A stretch of DNA of 64,000 nt, taken from positions 1 through 64,000 of the forward strand of contig JASAMV010004620.1 in assembly GCA_030248065.1 (NCBI GenBank), in the 5' to 3' direction. The stretch comes from Rhynchonema sp. JSB1_4. Lineage: Eukaryota; Nematoda; Chromadorea; Monhysterida; Xyalidae. Positions 36,213 to 48,281 of the stretch are shown here, piece by piece (position 1 is the first letter of the stretch; each line of letters starts with the position of its first letter). The notes below the pieces were generated by a model. The model saw nothing but the letters and a program-made list of their open reading frames with translations, ran no database searches and had not been told where the DNA came from. The translations under genes were made by a program, and so were the position numbers.

Positions 36213-39200
36213 TCACCACCTTTCACTATCAGGGTCTGCAGGCGGTAATTCAAAATTATCACCATTGCCATCATGATCAGCCCCATATGAGAAAATCGGC
36301 TGTTTCGGGTGCGCTGGTTGATCGTTTGTCAAATCTGGATTCGAGCTTGTTTTCGCGGCACTCATTTTCTTTTGACGAATAATCGAACGACGTGTCTGTA
36401 AAAAATCATAAACCCATTCTGCTTCTTGTATTCATTGTTTACTGTAGCGCCCGACCAAACCATGCAAAGTTTTTTGTTATTGCGGACCGAATTGGCGGCC
36501 TGCCACAAATGATGTGCATCAATATTCACACATGAGCGAGAAAGAAAGACCTCAGACTGTGTGGGAGTACCATTTTAAACTTCTCAAAGTTAAAATGCTC
36601 ACGACTAAAATAACTGCCCACCTTGCACGCCATGCACCACAATGTCTTGATCATGAAAACACCGATTTCAGCCAACGTTACAATACTCATCCCCATGAAC
36701 AGGCCCATACTACCGCCGATTTGTGCTGGAATTATTTTTTCAGACATAAAAAAACAGTTTGTTCCCCAATTTTGAGCCTTATTTATTTTCGAAAACACTT
36801 CCAACCCAACAGTGATATCGCGTCCACATCCTTTGTCTGATAGTGCACCTCGGTGTCGTCTCGCATCATATACAGGCTGATCAGAGCGTAATTTTCGCTA
36901 AAGTAAAAATTATGCGTGTTTTCGAAAAAAAAAATGGTTTCCGTGAGAGAACGTTCCGGAAATACCGACCGTATATATTGCGTCGTCGCTTCGGGGTATT
37001 TGGCCTGCAGATACATGGCATAGTTTGGGTTGACGATTTTCGAGTAGGATACTTCAGTCAAGTATTCGCTGATGGCACACTGAAGACCACAGTTGCAGTA
37101 CGAGAACCAGAATTGCATGAAATAGGCTGAAAATCTGAGCTCGAAGTTTGTTTAGAATATGTTTTTCACGAAAATATTGGGAATCCTTCCAGAAACTGAA
37201 TAGTACAACGTACCCATTCCATTTTTTGCCCGACTCATGCGCAACAAACAGTCGATATATGGGTCAGGATCACAGATTTGGGTATGGTTGAGCGCAACTG
37301 CAATTGTCACATGACTGTATAATGATGTCGTCACCGGAGGTATCCACCTTCCTCCCTCGGGGGCTTTGGTGAGAATTATGCACTAAAAAACCCCGCAGCT
37401 CCAATTGGATTCATTTTCTTCTCAACTTGTCCAAAAAGCCAATTTTTGATCCACAGAAGGCTAATTTGCAAATTTCGGTGATTTCACGTAAGGTGTTTCA
37501 ACCTAGGGCGCCCTTGGTCATAGTGGAAAATGGAAATGGAAATGAAAAAATAATCAAAGTCCAAGTTTTTCATTTCCATTTTCCAATAAGGGCATGCTGG
37601 AAAATGGAAATGAAACAAAACATTTTGTGTGTGAATCTGACCAAACAGCGGCCGAGAATTGGATGAGTGGAACAGAAAATGTTTTTGTCACATGTCAAAA
37701 CATGACTGCTGCAGGAAATGTTTTATTTCATTTCCATTTTCCAGTATGCCCTTAGTCATATTGGAAAATGGAAATGGAAAACTTGGACGAAGAATATTTT
37801 TCATTTCCATTTTCCAATTATCACTACGGCTAAGTGCGCCCTTAACGTATTGCAAGTGAATGCTCTGGAAAACCGGTTCTGCGTGTATTGCCAAGCATTT
37901 CACTCAGGTGGTTCGGCTTTAATACCTCATGGAACAAAATATCTCCTTTATCATCTTATGTGTTCACCTGCATCAATTGAATGAGCGAATCGCAGCGGCA
38001 CGCATGCACATGTTTCGCGGAACAAATTCACCAGACAATTGATCTGACAGTTTATGGTCGTGTACTGCGTGTGATGCATGTAATTGTGCCAGTAAACGTC
38101 GCTGCCGTTCGGGTAGAGCGCTTGTCTGCAATTTCTCTTCGTCGAGGTAATCAACGCTGTTGAGCATGTAATTTCTTTTACAAAGCTAACAATTCAATAG
38201 GTTTGCTGTTTTCGGTGATTTTCTCCTGCGCATCCCATCCTGGCGTGCAATTGCCCCAGTTTCCCGTTGCCAGTAGTTGATTCTCAAGTAAACATGTGAA
38301 AGTTTTATAGGATTGTTTCTGAAGTTCAGAGGAAAGGAAAAAGTAAACATATTCCTTGCGCGTTGTTTCTGATAGTTAGAGAAAGTAGACATATATTTTA
38401 CCTCGCGCTGTCTGATGCCGACATAGGCTTTTTGACCGGCCGAAACCGTGCCGCCTTCCAGACCGAACGCCCGCTCTCTTTCAACGGCTGATTTGCGGAG
38501 GATGAATTTGACACCGTCGTCGGCGGAACTGTGCATCGTGTAATCTGTGCGAGAAAACAGACGGTTTTGTTTCATTCGTTGTATTTTTCTGTCCGCCAGT
38601 GTGCCCATTATCGGCGCATGCAGGAACGAGAACAGAGACCAAAACAAAGTACCAAACCGCCATGTCTGCCCACTGGTTCAATTTTTTTTTGCGAACCACT
38701 GGCGACTTATTTTCACGTCTGTATTCAAATCAAACGTAGCTTAATTGATTTCGATTCGTTCCAATACCTTGGTATTGGAACGAACAATGACTTTATAAAA
38801 TTGGTCAACTTTTTTCCCGAATCGGGAAGCGGGAAAGTGACGGTGTGCGATCGCACACAAAGCATGCAAACCATGGAATGTTTCAGGCTGGCAGCAACAT
38901 GGGTGCTCTGCTAGCTTACTTTCGGATGATAATGTTTTGTGAGAATATCATAAATAGCACGGTGGTTAACAGTGACTGAAATCAGGATTGATTTGATGAA
39001 TTCTTATGCGACATTGTGCGTCCAATACCAATCTATGATCAGGGTTGGATTAAAAAAAGTGAAAAAAATTTTCGAAAAAAATTTTTTTAAAAAAAAATTG
39101 GCCACTTTTTTATTTTAAAATTTTAAAAAGTAAGTCCACTTTTTGATTTAATTGTTCACTTTTTTCGTTATTTTCTGAATTTTTTAAGGTAAAAAGACAT

Positions 39201-41858
39201 GTTTTTACGTTTTTTATTGCCCATGATTCTCAAAAATTGTCTGCGGCGCTTATATTTCAGTTTGAAATGGTGTTGTGATGGACTCATACAGTTCCCAGAC
39301 ATCTCAACAACCGCTGCATGTATAATATAGGACACCCTATGCAGTATACTGTACAGTTATTGAGCGTGTCGTAAGCTATCCACAGGCTCCTCGTTGCTCG
39401 CCTGTTTGCAGCTGTGTGGATTAGCTGTGACACAAAGTGAGTATGGTGTGAGTCTTTATCTCGCTTCAAATCTATCCCCAAATTCACAAACAGAAGGTTG
39501 GTCTTCCCTTTGTCATATACAGTATGTATACCCACAGTTATTTTACCTTCGAATTTCTCAAAGTCATGACCAAAGGGATTAGATTGCATGTGATTACATA
39601 AACATGCAAGTCAGTGGAAGAGTTTCTAGTGTCCCTCAAAACATAAACTTACTAGATTACTACTTACATGATTTCAGAAATTTCATTCTAAAAGAAACCA
39701 ATTTTTTGGGTGTCCGGAACAAAAAAAGCGATGTTTAAAAAAAATTTTAAAAAGTTTTTTCTAAAAAATGTTCGATAATAAAAAAAACTTTTCAATCCAA
39801 CCGTGTCCATGATATAAACAAAACCAATCAACACGCACTGGATGTTTCATTCGAATGCAGGTCGAGCGTGAGTTCCAATCCGAACAACTGTCCGCCCATC
39901 ATTTGCTGCAGCGGCAGGTGCTGTTCCCCGCCAACGAACGCCTGAAGATCGAACGTCGTGCATAGACCGTAATCCGTCAGCTCCGTTGTCGTGCCTGTTG
40001 TGTCAGAAGAAGAAGTTGAGATAAACTTCGACGATGCGATGTAATTTTGGGTTGAAATTTTTTTTCACAAGATGACGTTTTTTTCTATCTGACTGGACTA
40101 ATTGCTGCGGATCAATGGACCGAAAAACACCATCATAAAATTATTATGGGGTTCAAAAATTTTAGTAGACTTATTTTCCCAAACGGCAGGCACTTAGGCC
40201 CAAAGAAATTACGAGATTAAACCGTAGCATGTTTGGAAAGTTCAATGTTACTTTAGGAACGACCGAGGCCAATTTTTGGAATAATGATCGCCGTAACCTT
40301 CGCAACAGGTGTGGATCGAAACACGATGACCGCCGAAGCTGCACTCACGCACCAGATCTTGACAGGTGTACCTGTGCAGATCAATTTATAGTCCGTCCAT
40401 AAGCTCATGGCACTTTTGTTTGGGATGTGAAAAATGGTTCCTCCGCAAGGCAATGTCAGAGAAAACGGCGCACAAAAATAACATAAAAACCGATTTCTCT
40501 TTCGTAAGCCAACCGGAACCGGAACAGCACTGGATCCTGTCAAGCTTTTCAAGCTGACAAAAAGTGTCATGAGCTGATGGATTGACTATACGTTTTGACA
40601 GCCCAACAACATGATAATGTAGCTATAGGCGTTACGTCGTGTCTGAGTCATGTCATGTGTGCATTATGTAGCGTGTTTGCATTGTGCAGCATTGACTTGC
40701 GAACAAGAACTCAGCAATGATGCGGCCAAAGGAGTGTATAGGATTCCTAAAACGAAGCTAAAAAAGAAAGACTGACCCGGTTTGCATCAGGAACTCGTCC
40801 AATCGAAAACTCCGATTGTGGTTGTGGTAATAGGCATCTTGAAACGCGGCGAACTTGGCCAACATGGTCTCGCGCTTAGCCAAAGGGCTCGCGAAGTATT
40901 TGGTGCCAAGCGCGGACAGCAGTGCTTCAGGGAGCATGTTGGACAGAGTAATGTAGGTCAACATTTGATCAGTGTCGTTCGGAATTTCGGGGTCTGATAA
41001 TATTTTCGACATGAGTATTCTTGCAGACACATTCTTTTTTAGGGCGAACTTAGGTTAAATCCGGAACCCGGAAATAATTTGCACGCAAAAACACAAAACA
41101 TTTCTGGGCTCCGGAATTATTTCCGGAAAACGCAAGAATTTGCATGTAAAAATTATGCGTTTTCCGGAAATATTTCCGGATTCCGATTTCCGGATTCAAC
41201 CTAAGCCCGCCCTAAGCGTTTCGAAATCTCAGCGCACAGCCGCTGACTTTTTATGCAAGGCATATTTTCAAATCGACACACCATAGCCTAGTTCGCTACT
41301 GGCTTCTTTCACAAATAGACAGCAAAACCGTTTGAACCTTGAAAGAAAAGCTTATTGCGCAGTAACTTAAAAGTTCTGAAGCAACTCGCAAAATATAAAC
41401 CCCCTTCGGAAGCAGCAGATTAAAAAGCATTATATTTGCAAACTCACAAAATCTGTGAACCTTCGAGTACATGACCGGGTTCAACGGGCACAGGGTCACC
41501 TGCGGGAACTTCACACTGCCGTTGTTGACCGATGGCGCGTGTTTGATCACAGTGTTGGTGGGATGGTGGTAGAGGTTGAGCATCAGACCATAGGCCTCAA
41601 ACGATATAGGTTTGGTCCGGATGATGGCGAAATCGAATCGACTGTGTCACATCGAATGCTCATTTATGTTCTAATTTGTCTCACCTGAACAACAAACAAA
41701 GCAAATGATGTCGTGACCACACAGAACCAGAACCATCGAGCGATCCAGTATTTCGAATTGTAGATTCGCACCAGACCGTGGTAGGTGGTCATGGACGTGA
41801 AAAAGTCCAGCTCATAATCGTGCGTGCTCAGGTAGTTCCTTGGCTTGTTCACGCCCAT
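36213..41858 (-). CDS. DEG/ENaC-family sodium channel, complete, twelve exons
   Basis: Exons (minus): 41858-41685, 41595-41448, 40993-40777, 40371-40298, 39994-39839, 38544-38402, 38282-38182, 38125-37968, 37297-37214, 37126-36806, 36725-36622 and 36395-36213. Every junction agrees in phase; the total is 620 residues. Family marks in order: TTYHGLVRIYNS before TM1 (WFWFCVVTTSFALFVV); FPQVTLCPLNP; CQDLVRECSFGG; YGLCTTFD; GVKFILRKS; NWGNCTPGW; the Cys-rich finger region with NCQINC and CAC; ICDPDPYIDC; YCNCGLQC; and TM2 with QIGGSMGLFMGMS, where G-M-S fits the (G/S)xS selectivity filter. Such channels are trimeric, amiloride-sensitive Na channels gated by peptides, protons or touch; the ligand cannot be told. 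Introns hold at least three foldback elements. Exon 8 could begin slightly earlier (acceptor GAAGAG), and the 56-bp intron 7 is the shortest. Confidence 0.93.
37505..37843. mobile_element. foldback element, CATTTCCATTTTCC family, copy 1
   Basis: The ends are AGGGCGCCCTTGGTCATAGT and the complement ACTACGGCTAAGTGCGCCCT. Inside are four alternating inverted blocks of GGAAAATGGAAATGG and its complement. It lies in intron 8 of the DEG/ENaC gene. The related copy is at 51418-51767, sharing an internal block around GAATCTGACCAAACAGCGG. Confidence 0.85.
39040..39805. mobile_element. hAT-like non-autonomous element (8-bp target duplication)
   Basis: It begins CAGGGTTGGATT and ends AATCCAACCGTG. Flanks TCTATGAT (39032-39039) and TCCATGAT (39806-39813) match at seven of eight positions, the duplication length of hAT elements. 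Subterminal runs of AAAAAGT/ACTTTTT are repeated. No transposase frame. It lies in intron 5 of the DEG/ENaC gene, ending 26 bp beyond the donor side of exon 5. Confidence 0.8.
40389..40588. mobile_element. TA-flanked MITE (TAGTCCGTCC family), copy 2
   Basis: 200 bp with TA at both borders (40387-40388 and 40589-40590) and ends TAGTCCGTCCATAAGCTCAT / ATGAGCTGATGGATTGACTA. Related to the element in the Kelch exon at 2177-2500. It lies in intron 3 of the DEG/ENaC gene, only 17 bp from the acceptor of exon 4. Confidence 0.8.
41041..41213. mobile_element. foldback element, CCGGAA family
   Basis: Ends AGGGCGAACTTAGGTTAAAT and ATTCAACCTAAGCCCGCCCT are inverted copies. The interior is made of CCGGAAATATTTCCGG-type palindromes. 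It lies in intron 2 of the DEG/ENaC gene. Related CGGAA-rich hairpins occur at 50720-50895 and 63241-63440. Confidence 0.8.
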
Positions 41859-42280
41859 TTTTGATCGTTTTTTTTTCGCTTCGCTTTTGAAGCAAATATT
41901 ATTTGGTTGAATTAAAGACAACAGACAGTAAAAATGAGCACACGGTCAGTATGTCCAATTGAGTCCTGTAAGTTCACCTTGGACTTGTGCGGTGCGTACA
42001 CCTCTGGGTTTTATATGTTCTTGACCTACGTCATGTTTTTGTTGAAAAGCACAACCTGCTTTCTCAACAGCTTGTCTGTACTTGTATTACGTATGCCCGT
42101 GCTACGCAATCAGCTCGTGTGTTTCTACCTTCGGACGGCAACCCTTGTGAACACGTCACACAACGTTGTTTTATCAAACTGATCACCCATAAGTTTATTT
42201 GCGGAATGTTTCGTTGAAAGAGAAACAAATCGCATAAAACCATATGCACGTGTGAACTGCACACCTGTATACAGTGTTAC

Positions 42281-42739
42281 CAGGGTTGGGCAAAAAAACG
42301 CCTGGGTCGTTTTTCGTTTTTTTAAATACCGAATTTCCTTGATTTTCCCTGATTTTTCAGGGAAAGTACCTTGATTTTCCGGGAAAATCAATTTTTTGTG
42401 CCGTTTTTTTGTAAAAAATTTTCCGACCAAATTTTACTTTGTCGAGAGACGTCGATATACGGAGTTTGACTTTCTATGATGACCCCGGCCAAAGTTGGTC
42501 CCATGATGCGGGTCAGATATGGGATGCTAACAACTCGCTGGGGGTTGAAACCCATTTATTTTGCCTCAGAGCACATAGAATTACTTCATTTAACAACGTT
42601 TTCTTCCCAACATGAGCATTTTCCAACTTTTTGGGGGCATATTTGGGTCATCTGAGCGCTTTTTAATTAAAAACGTTTTTTTAAAAAACGTATCTAAAAA
42701 GATGAATTTTTGGAAAAAAACGTTTTTTGCCCAACCCTG
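42281..42739. mobile_element. hAT-like foldback element
   Basis: It starts CAGGGTTGGGCAAAAAAACG and ends with the near-complement CGTTTTTTGCCCAACCCTG. The flanking octamers AGTGTTAC and CGCGTTAC match at six positions, consistent with an aged 8-bp duplication. No ORF. It lies just upstream (on the minus strand) of the DEG/ENaC gene. Confidence 0.75.
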
Positions 42740-43296
42740 CGCGTTACTCGTGTGACGTTTTGACACGGACGTGTTCCTTCAACACCGCGGTACTTATACT
42801 TCGACAAAGTGATAACGGTTATAAAACCGTAGACGGAACGAGGTAAGCCTATTTTCATCAAAGCAGGAAAAACCGATTGAAGGGCATTGCAAGCAACTTC
42901 TTCAAGTTTTGTTTCGAGGGAAGCACTTTACTGGCATGAATCAAATGTGATATCGCACACAAATGAGGTGCTGTTAAAATCAGTAATGGAACGTTAACCA
43001 GCGATCAGCATTCTAGATCGATATCATGTCTTAACCATCCGAAGGAGGCGTCAAAAATTTCAGACACATGTCATAATCGATGAATTCATAATACAGGTAG
43101 TCTCAGGCTCCACATAATTGTCAATATTTGGTAGGCCTTGTAGGATCGCCATTGATATACAGTATCACTTATTGAGTTGATGCCCTTAGAATTGATGTCA
43201 TTGATGCTGATTGTCAGAGATTAAGGAAACACTTTTTGAATAATTATTCGGAAGAAAAGAAAACTTTACGCTGTCGAAACTTTCGTTTACATCTGT

Positions 43297-46200
43297 TCAT
43301 TCACTTTTCGAATCAGATGGTGATGATTTTGTGTCACTTGTAGACCTTGGCTGGGATTTGGTCGGTTTGGTGGACTCGGAATTGGGGGATTTTGGCGAAC
43401 CTAAAAAGTTCAGTGATCAACGCTGACAAATTGCCAGTGGCACTTGAAAAAAGACCAACCAGATTTATTGTCCGATTTTTTCGTTTTAATCGTATTTGCG
43501 GCATTTTCGGCCTCGGATGCCCTGGAAGCGATGCTGTTTCACTGCAGAGATTAACGCCAAGTTAAAAAAATGACCAACTCTGCGAGCGCCGGCTTTTCAG
43601 CAGCAGCTACTGCAACGGACAACTTTTTGTCTTCCTTTGGTTTTTGGATCTCCTTGTATTTCTTGATTTTGGCCTTCAATTTTTGGTCTTTCTTCTTGTT
43701 GTATCCGCGCTCAGTGAGGAATTGGCTCTCGCTACGACCGGAGATCTCGTGGACGCTCACGGTCTGCATAGTTACAGTAATTTTTGCTGGAATTTCAAAT
43801 GTCAGAATTCGTCGAATCAAAGGCACAAACGTTTGCGAATGAAACTTTGCCGGTTTCTTCCTCGGGCTTCTCTGGGGCATTGGGGGCGAGGGCGTGTTTG
43901 GTTGGAATCTAGATCGTGTAAAAACGTATATGCTTATAGATGAACAAAATATATCGTTCCAAACCTTGAGGGCGGCCATCAGTCTTTGATTGAAGGACGT
44001 TTTTTCGTGACGCCTGTACCCTTCCTGCGGCAGCACGGCATCAGCAGCACGCTCACCTCTGACGTCACGCATGGCTTCTTTCTGCATGTTGACATCGATT
44101 CAATGAATGGCTAGTGATCGATTGATTGCTTACCGATAGTTGAGCCCTCATTTGAATGCGTCGCTCTTGATCTTCTGCCAACGCCTGCTGCTGTTGTTGT
44201 TGTTGACGGTGGGTCACGTTGATCTTGTGTCGTCGATAGAGCAGATAGCCGATGGCGAGCAACACAAGCGACACAGCGACGATCGCAAGAATGACCAGCA
44301 GCACGATCGCGTACGTCGGGAACGCAGCCGATGGGGGTGGCGCTGAATAAACAAGCGTGGGTACCAAACTTGGTGATCGGATGTGACTTGTCTTGGTAGT
44401 GCGTGATTCTTGCATTAAAGCGGCCCCGCCGCTATCGTTTTTTGGTTTTCGACCTCGGTTTGTTTCACTTATATCGTTTGTTGGCATCGAGATCAAGAAC
44501 ATTCGTTTGGACGAACTTCACCAAAATGGTGATTACCCACCGAAATCGATCCGCCAAGATGGTCTATCGGGAACAAAACTGCCCGATATTGACGCACATT
44601 TGCACATGATGATCAGGATAAATTCAAAATCACAGGGGCGTGATATCGGCGGCGGGTTACGGTAGTCCGATAAAACATTAGCTCTTTTTGTAAATAATAA
44701 ATGTTTTGAAAACCACCGTAACGCGCCGCCTATACCACACCTTTGTGACTTGAAGTTTTCTTTGGAAATCCTGATTTCCATGCACACATAGTGCGTCAAT
44801 ATTGGGGTGATTTGTTCCCGGACGGCCATGTTCGTGGATCGATTTCGGTGGGTAAACGTCAGTTTGGTGAAGTTCTTGAAGGTTAATGTTCTTCATCCCA
44901 GTGCCAAATAACGATTAATATAAGAAACCGAGGTCCAAAACCCAAAAAATAATAGCGGCGGGCCCGGGTTAAGGGTATTACGAAATTTACTGGAGCCATT
45001 AATTTCGTTCAGATTACTAGTTATTTTTTTAGGTCCGGGAGCATTTTTTTGCTCTGGACGAAATTAGTGGTGCTAAATTTCTTAACATACTTAATTTAAA
45101 AAGTCACGTGACCAAGTCACATCACATCCGATCCGATCCAATTACCAAGTTTAATATCGCTCAAGATCTGTTTGGTAAGGTTATACATAAATGAACATTG
45201 TGAAGTTATAAGCTACAGCACCACAGAGCTGAAAACGAATGATAACAAGTATTAATTCCAGTTGATGTTTCATTGATGGCAGTCGTCGAAGCGGTCGTAG
45301 TTGTACTGGTAGTGGTCGCTGAAATTATAGGAAAGGTTTTGCACATGTGTGACTTAGAGACGTTCACTAAGTCCCACTTTTGCAGCCGCGGTTCAAATCG
45401 CCTGTCCATTGTCCATCGTGACACGTCAATGTGGCATTGCTCATGCCTTCTAGTGGCGAATAACCTGACTTGCACTTGACGGTGACGCTGTGATCGTGAG
45501 GGAATGGGGCACTTTGAATTGAAGGTCCGGAAACTTCGACGTTTTCGGGCAACTTCGTGCATGACTATGTAAACCAGAGACGCTCTTTTCTGAACCGTAA
45601 CCGAAAAACCCACTACGTTAGCATTTCTGCCGCTCACGCACTTGTACAGCCAACGCTCCAATTGCCATCCCAAGTGCCTTGATTGCACGTCAATTCAGAG
45701 CTGTTGTTGTTCGAACCATCTGGCGGCAGATGACCTAACGTGCAATTGATTTGGACGGTGTCGCCATGAGGGAACGGCGGTGCCGTGACATTCGATGAGG
45801 ATGATATCAACTGGACGGCGTCGGGGAGACCAGTGCAATGAGCTGCAAGATGTTGTTGTCCTCAGCATGGTCACAACTCAATCCACAACAGAAACTGAGC
45901 ATTCACCATGAACTTCTTGTTGGCAGATGAAGACAGCTGGGAGATCGCAGGGCCAGTCTTGCAGTTTCTTGTTGACTTTGCTAATCCTTATGCAACATTC
46001 GCTTTTATTACTCCCTTCGTTCGTTTCCCAGAGATCATCAATCACCGACCCATTGTTGGCCACCCAAACAACCGATTCCTTGGTGCAGTTACCTTTTGTA
46101 TTGTAAGAGCGGGCCCCGATCCAAACTGTATCTTTGGTGTCCAAATCTGAGGCAACAGAGGCCTGCAGCGGAAGAAGGTCGAGATTCTCAGTGATCGTTG

Positions 46201-47660
46201 AACTGCTGTCAACAAAAATCCTCAACTAACAACGACACAGATGGCCAACGATCTCGTATCCAGGGTGGCCAACGAGCCTGACTTCAGATTAATTACAGGC
46301 ATCTTTCCGCAATCGTCATTTGCAGCTGTCCAATTACGATATACATTGCTGTTTTTCTTAAAAGTGCTGTAGCATTTTTTGTCGTGGTAGAAGAACTGTT
46401 TCGTTTCGTATTCGTTTGGCTGCTTTTCGCACAACTCTTTGTTGAACCCTAAAATCTAGGGGATTTGATTTGCAGCGCATGTAACGCGGGATTGCTATCT
46501 ACAGGGTGTTTTGAAAGCGCCTGACACTTTTGTTTTCAACTCACAGTGGCTGGTTTTGCCCACTTATGGCTCAATAGAATCTTTGTGTGATTCTACGCAT
46601 GATATATGCTCAAAATGCTATTACCTGAGATTTAAAGTCCACTTTTTAATGCAGTGTTACCCCCCTTTCAATCCATTTCTTCCAACGGTTGCAGACAGAG
46701 GTCCAAGCAAGCGTCAGAGAGTGGCCGTCAAACACATCACGCAAATGGCGGTTGTGATACGTAAATGCATGAAATGCTCACATTTATGAGCATTTCAGCA
46801 ATTAATCACAGGCAGAATCGCACAAAAATTCGGCTGTGCCACAAACGAACAAAATTAAGCCACTGTAGCATTTTTAGCTGAAAAGCTGAAAGAGCTGAAA
46901 GACATAAAAACAAATGTACGAAGTCCTCGAGAAGCCCTGTATTTTCCGTATTTCTTCTAATAGAAGCCCGGGTTTCAATTTTCTCAGCCACGAAAAAAAT
47001 AACCTCGTTGTTCACAGTAACAAGCGGTCAAACATGCAAAAATACTGTACGAAGGGGTGTTCCTCCACCAACAAAAAATGGTCTAAAACAGACCCAACTT
47101 GTTTATCAGTGAACGTTAATGTACCAAAAAATGAGAATTTGTGATGAAATGTTAGCGTTTGTCGAAAAGGACACGGAATAAATATTGGGGGTGGGGCTTC
47201 TGCCAGGAGCGGGCTTATCCATTTTCTCGGCCATGGTCTGAGAGGGGGCTTCTATTAGAGGGGGATTTCATAGGAGGGGGTTCAATCAGAGGAAATACGT
47301 TATTACTAGTCTAATAGATCAGTTGAATTGGTCTCATCGGTCATATGGTCGCCATGGACAAGCACTGCCGGGATGCTTGTCCGCTCGCACTGCTTGTCAA
47401 GCCAGGCGATGTGGCCTGCCATCCAGCCTTGAGTGAGAATTTTTGGCAACTGTCTATGAAGCAAAATCTGTGATTCGTGAATAGCGCTGATATGCATCCC
47501 AAAGTCGGCTGTCGGTTCGGCCAAACATCCTAAACCAAAAGTATAAAATCCAACCTGACATGTCGTCGGAATCGGCGGTGGTGCATTCTTCCGTCGGTTC
47601 GACAACAACGTGGCGGGGCAACAACAGCAGCAGCGCCGGCAGGAGGAACGAAGTGGGCAT
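43297..47660 (-). CDS. C-type lectin / sushi / transmembrane protein (selectin-like)
   Basis: Minus-strand exons in order: 47660-47555 (signal peptide MPTSFLLPALLLLL), 46448-46250 and 46202-45907 (C-type lectin domain: FFYHDKKCYS, NWTAANDDC, GSLATLD, DTVWIGA, ECC, W-PCD, FICQQ), 45842-45642 (sushi domain 1), 45564-45378 (sushi domain 2), 44342-44134 (TM helix YAIVLLVILAIVAVSLVLLA, then RRH and a poly-Gln stretch), 44081-43965, 43908-43846, 43763-43579 (Lys-rich) and a last exon from 43400. Phases agree everywhere except between the two sushi exons, where no canonical donor fits phase 0. A GC-type donor or a missed microexon is possible. The last exon is open in more than one frame; the Ser/Pro-rich one ends at 43297. 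The layout suits a cell-surface carbohydrate-binding adhesion or immune receptor with a cytosolic tail. Intron 6 holds a TTAA foldback element. Confidence 0.8.
44415..44972. mobile_element. TTAA-flanked foldback element, second family
   Basis: TTAA at 44415-44418 and 44969-44972. The 550 bp between is an imperfect palindrome: both ends carry CCCGCCGCTAT exactly 17 nt in from the TTAA, then inverted GACCTCGGTTT, AGAACATT, GAACTTCACCAAA and ACCCACCGAAATCGATCC blocks. No ORF. It is inside the intron before the TM exon of the lectin/sushi gene. Confidence 0.85.
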
Positions 47661-47996
47661 GCTTGATGATGATGATGATGAACGTTTGGTTGAGGGTCGA
47701 AATTTGACTTTTGGTCGATCAAGGTCGCTGGAATTCAATAATGAAATGATAAAGCCGCGTCGGCCCGTAGCAGCTTCGTTGAAATAGCCGTCCATCGCAG
47801 GCTTTGTGTTGTAAACTCATTCCGGGGCCGGACAACGGTGTCAGTAAAGTTGACTGACGTGGATTGAAATTGTGTATAATGCGTTCGACTGTTCATGATT
47901 CGATTTTTTTTGAAGTTTCCGGGCTCTGGGCCGAAAAATTTCGTACTGATTTGTGCGCTACATACCTTTGTTTGCTAACATAAGTGAGGATTATCT

Positions 47997-48281
47997 CCAC
48001 CCAAAGAGGCCGTTCTCATTGAAATTTCTAACGTCATCTGACCGCACCGTGTCGCTTGTGAAAGTTCAAGCACGCTTAACGAATTGAAATTCGATATCAC
48101 TTCATACATACATCTACCTCACAGCGCCCTCTTTTGAAAAAAAAACAATGTTTTTCGCGCAAATGAGTTGAATCCGATTTATCGCTTGAGCTTGCTGTTC
48201 GTATTGTACAACTGAGAACACGTTTGAAACGCCGATGTTGCCCTTCGCAATCCTCCACCAAGTTTTCGGCAGCTTCAGTTA
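47997..48281. repeat. local duplication, copy A (filled site)
   Basis: It aligns with 51000-51303 through ordered blocks: AACGTCATCTGA, CCGTGTCGCTTG, TTAACGAA-TGAAATTC, ATATCACTTC and CAAGTTTTCGGCAGCTTCAG. Copy A runs directly into the TTAA element at 48282, while copy B continues without it. Confidence 0.8.

Noticed and set aside
47306..47722. 138-codon minus frame with a C-type-lectin-like look (Cys, GFYTFGLGC)
   Set aside because: The other frame of the same DNA encodes the signal peptide that joins in phase to the lectin exon at 46448, so this frame is a shadow.
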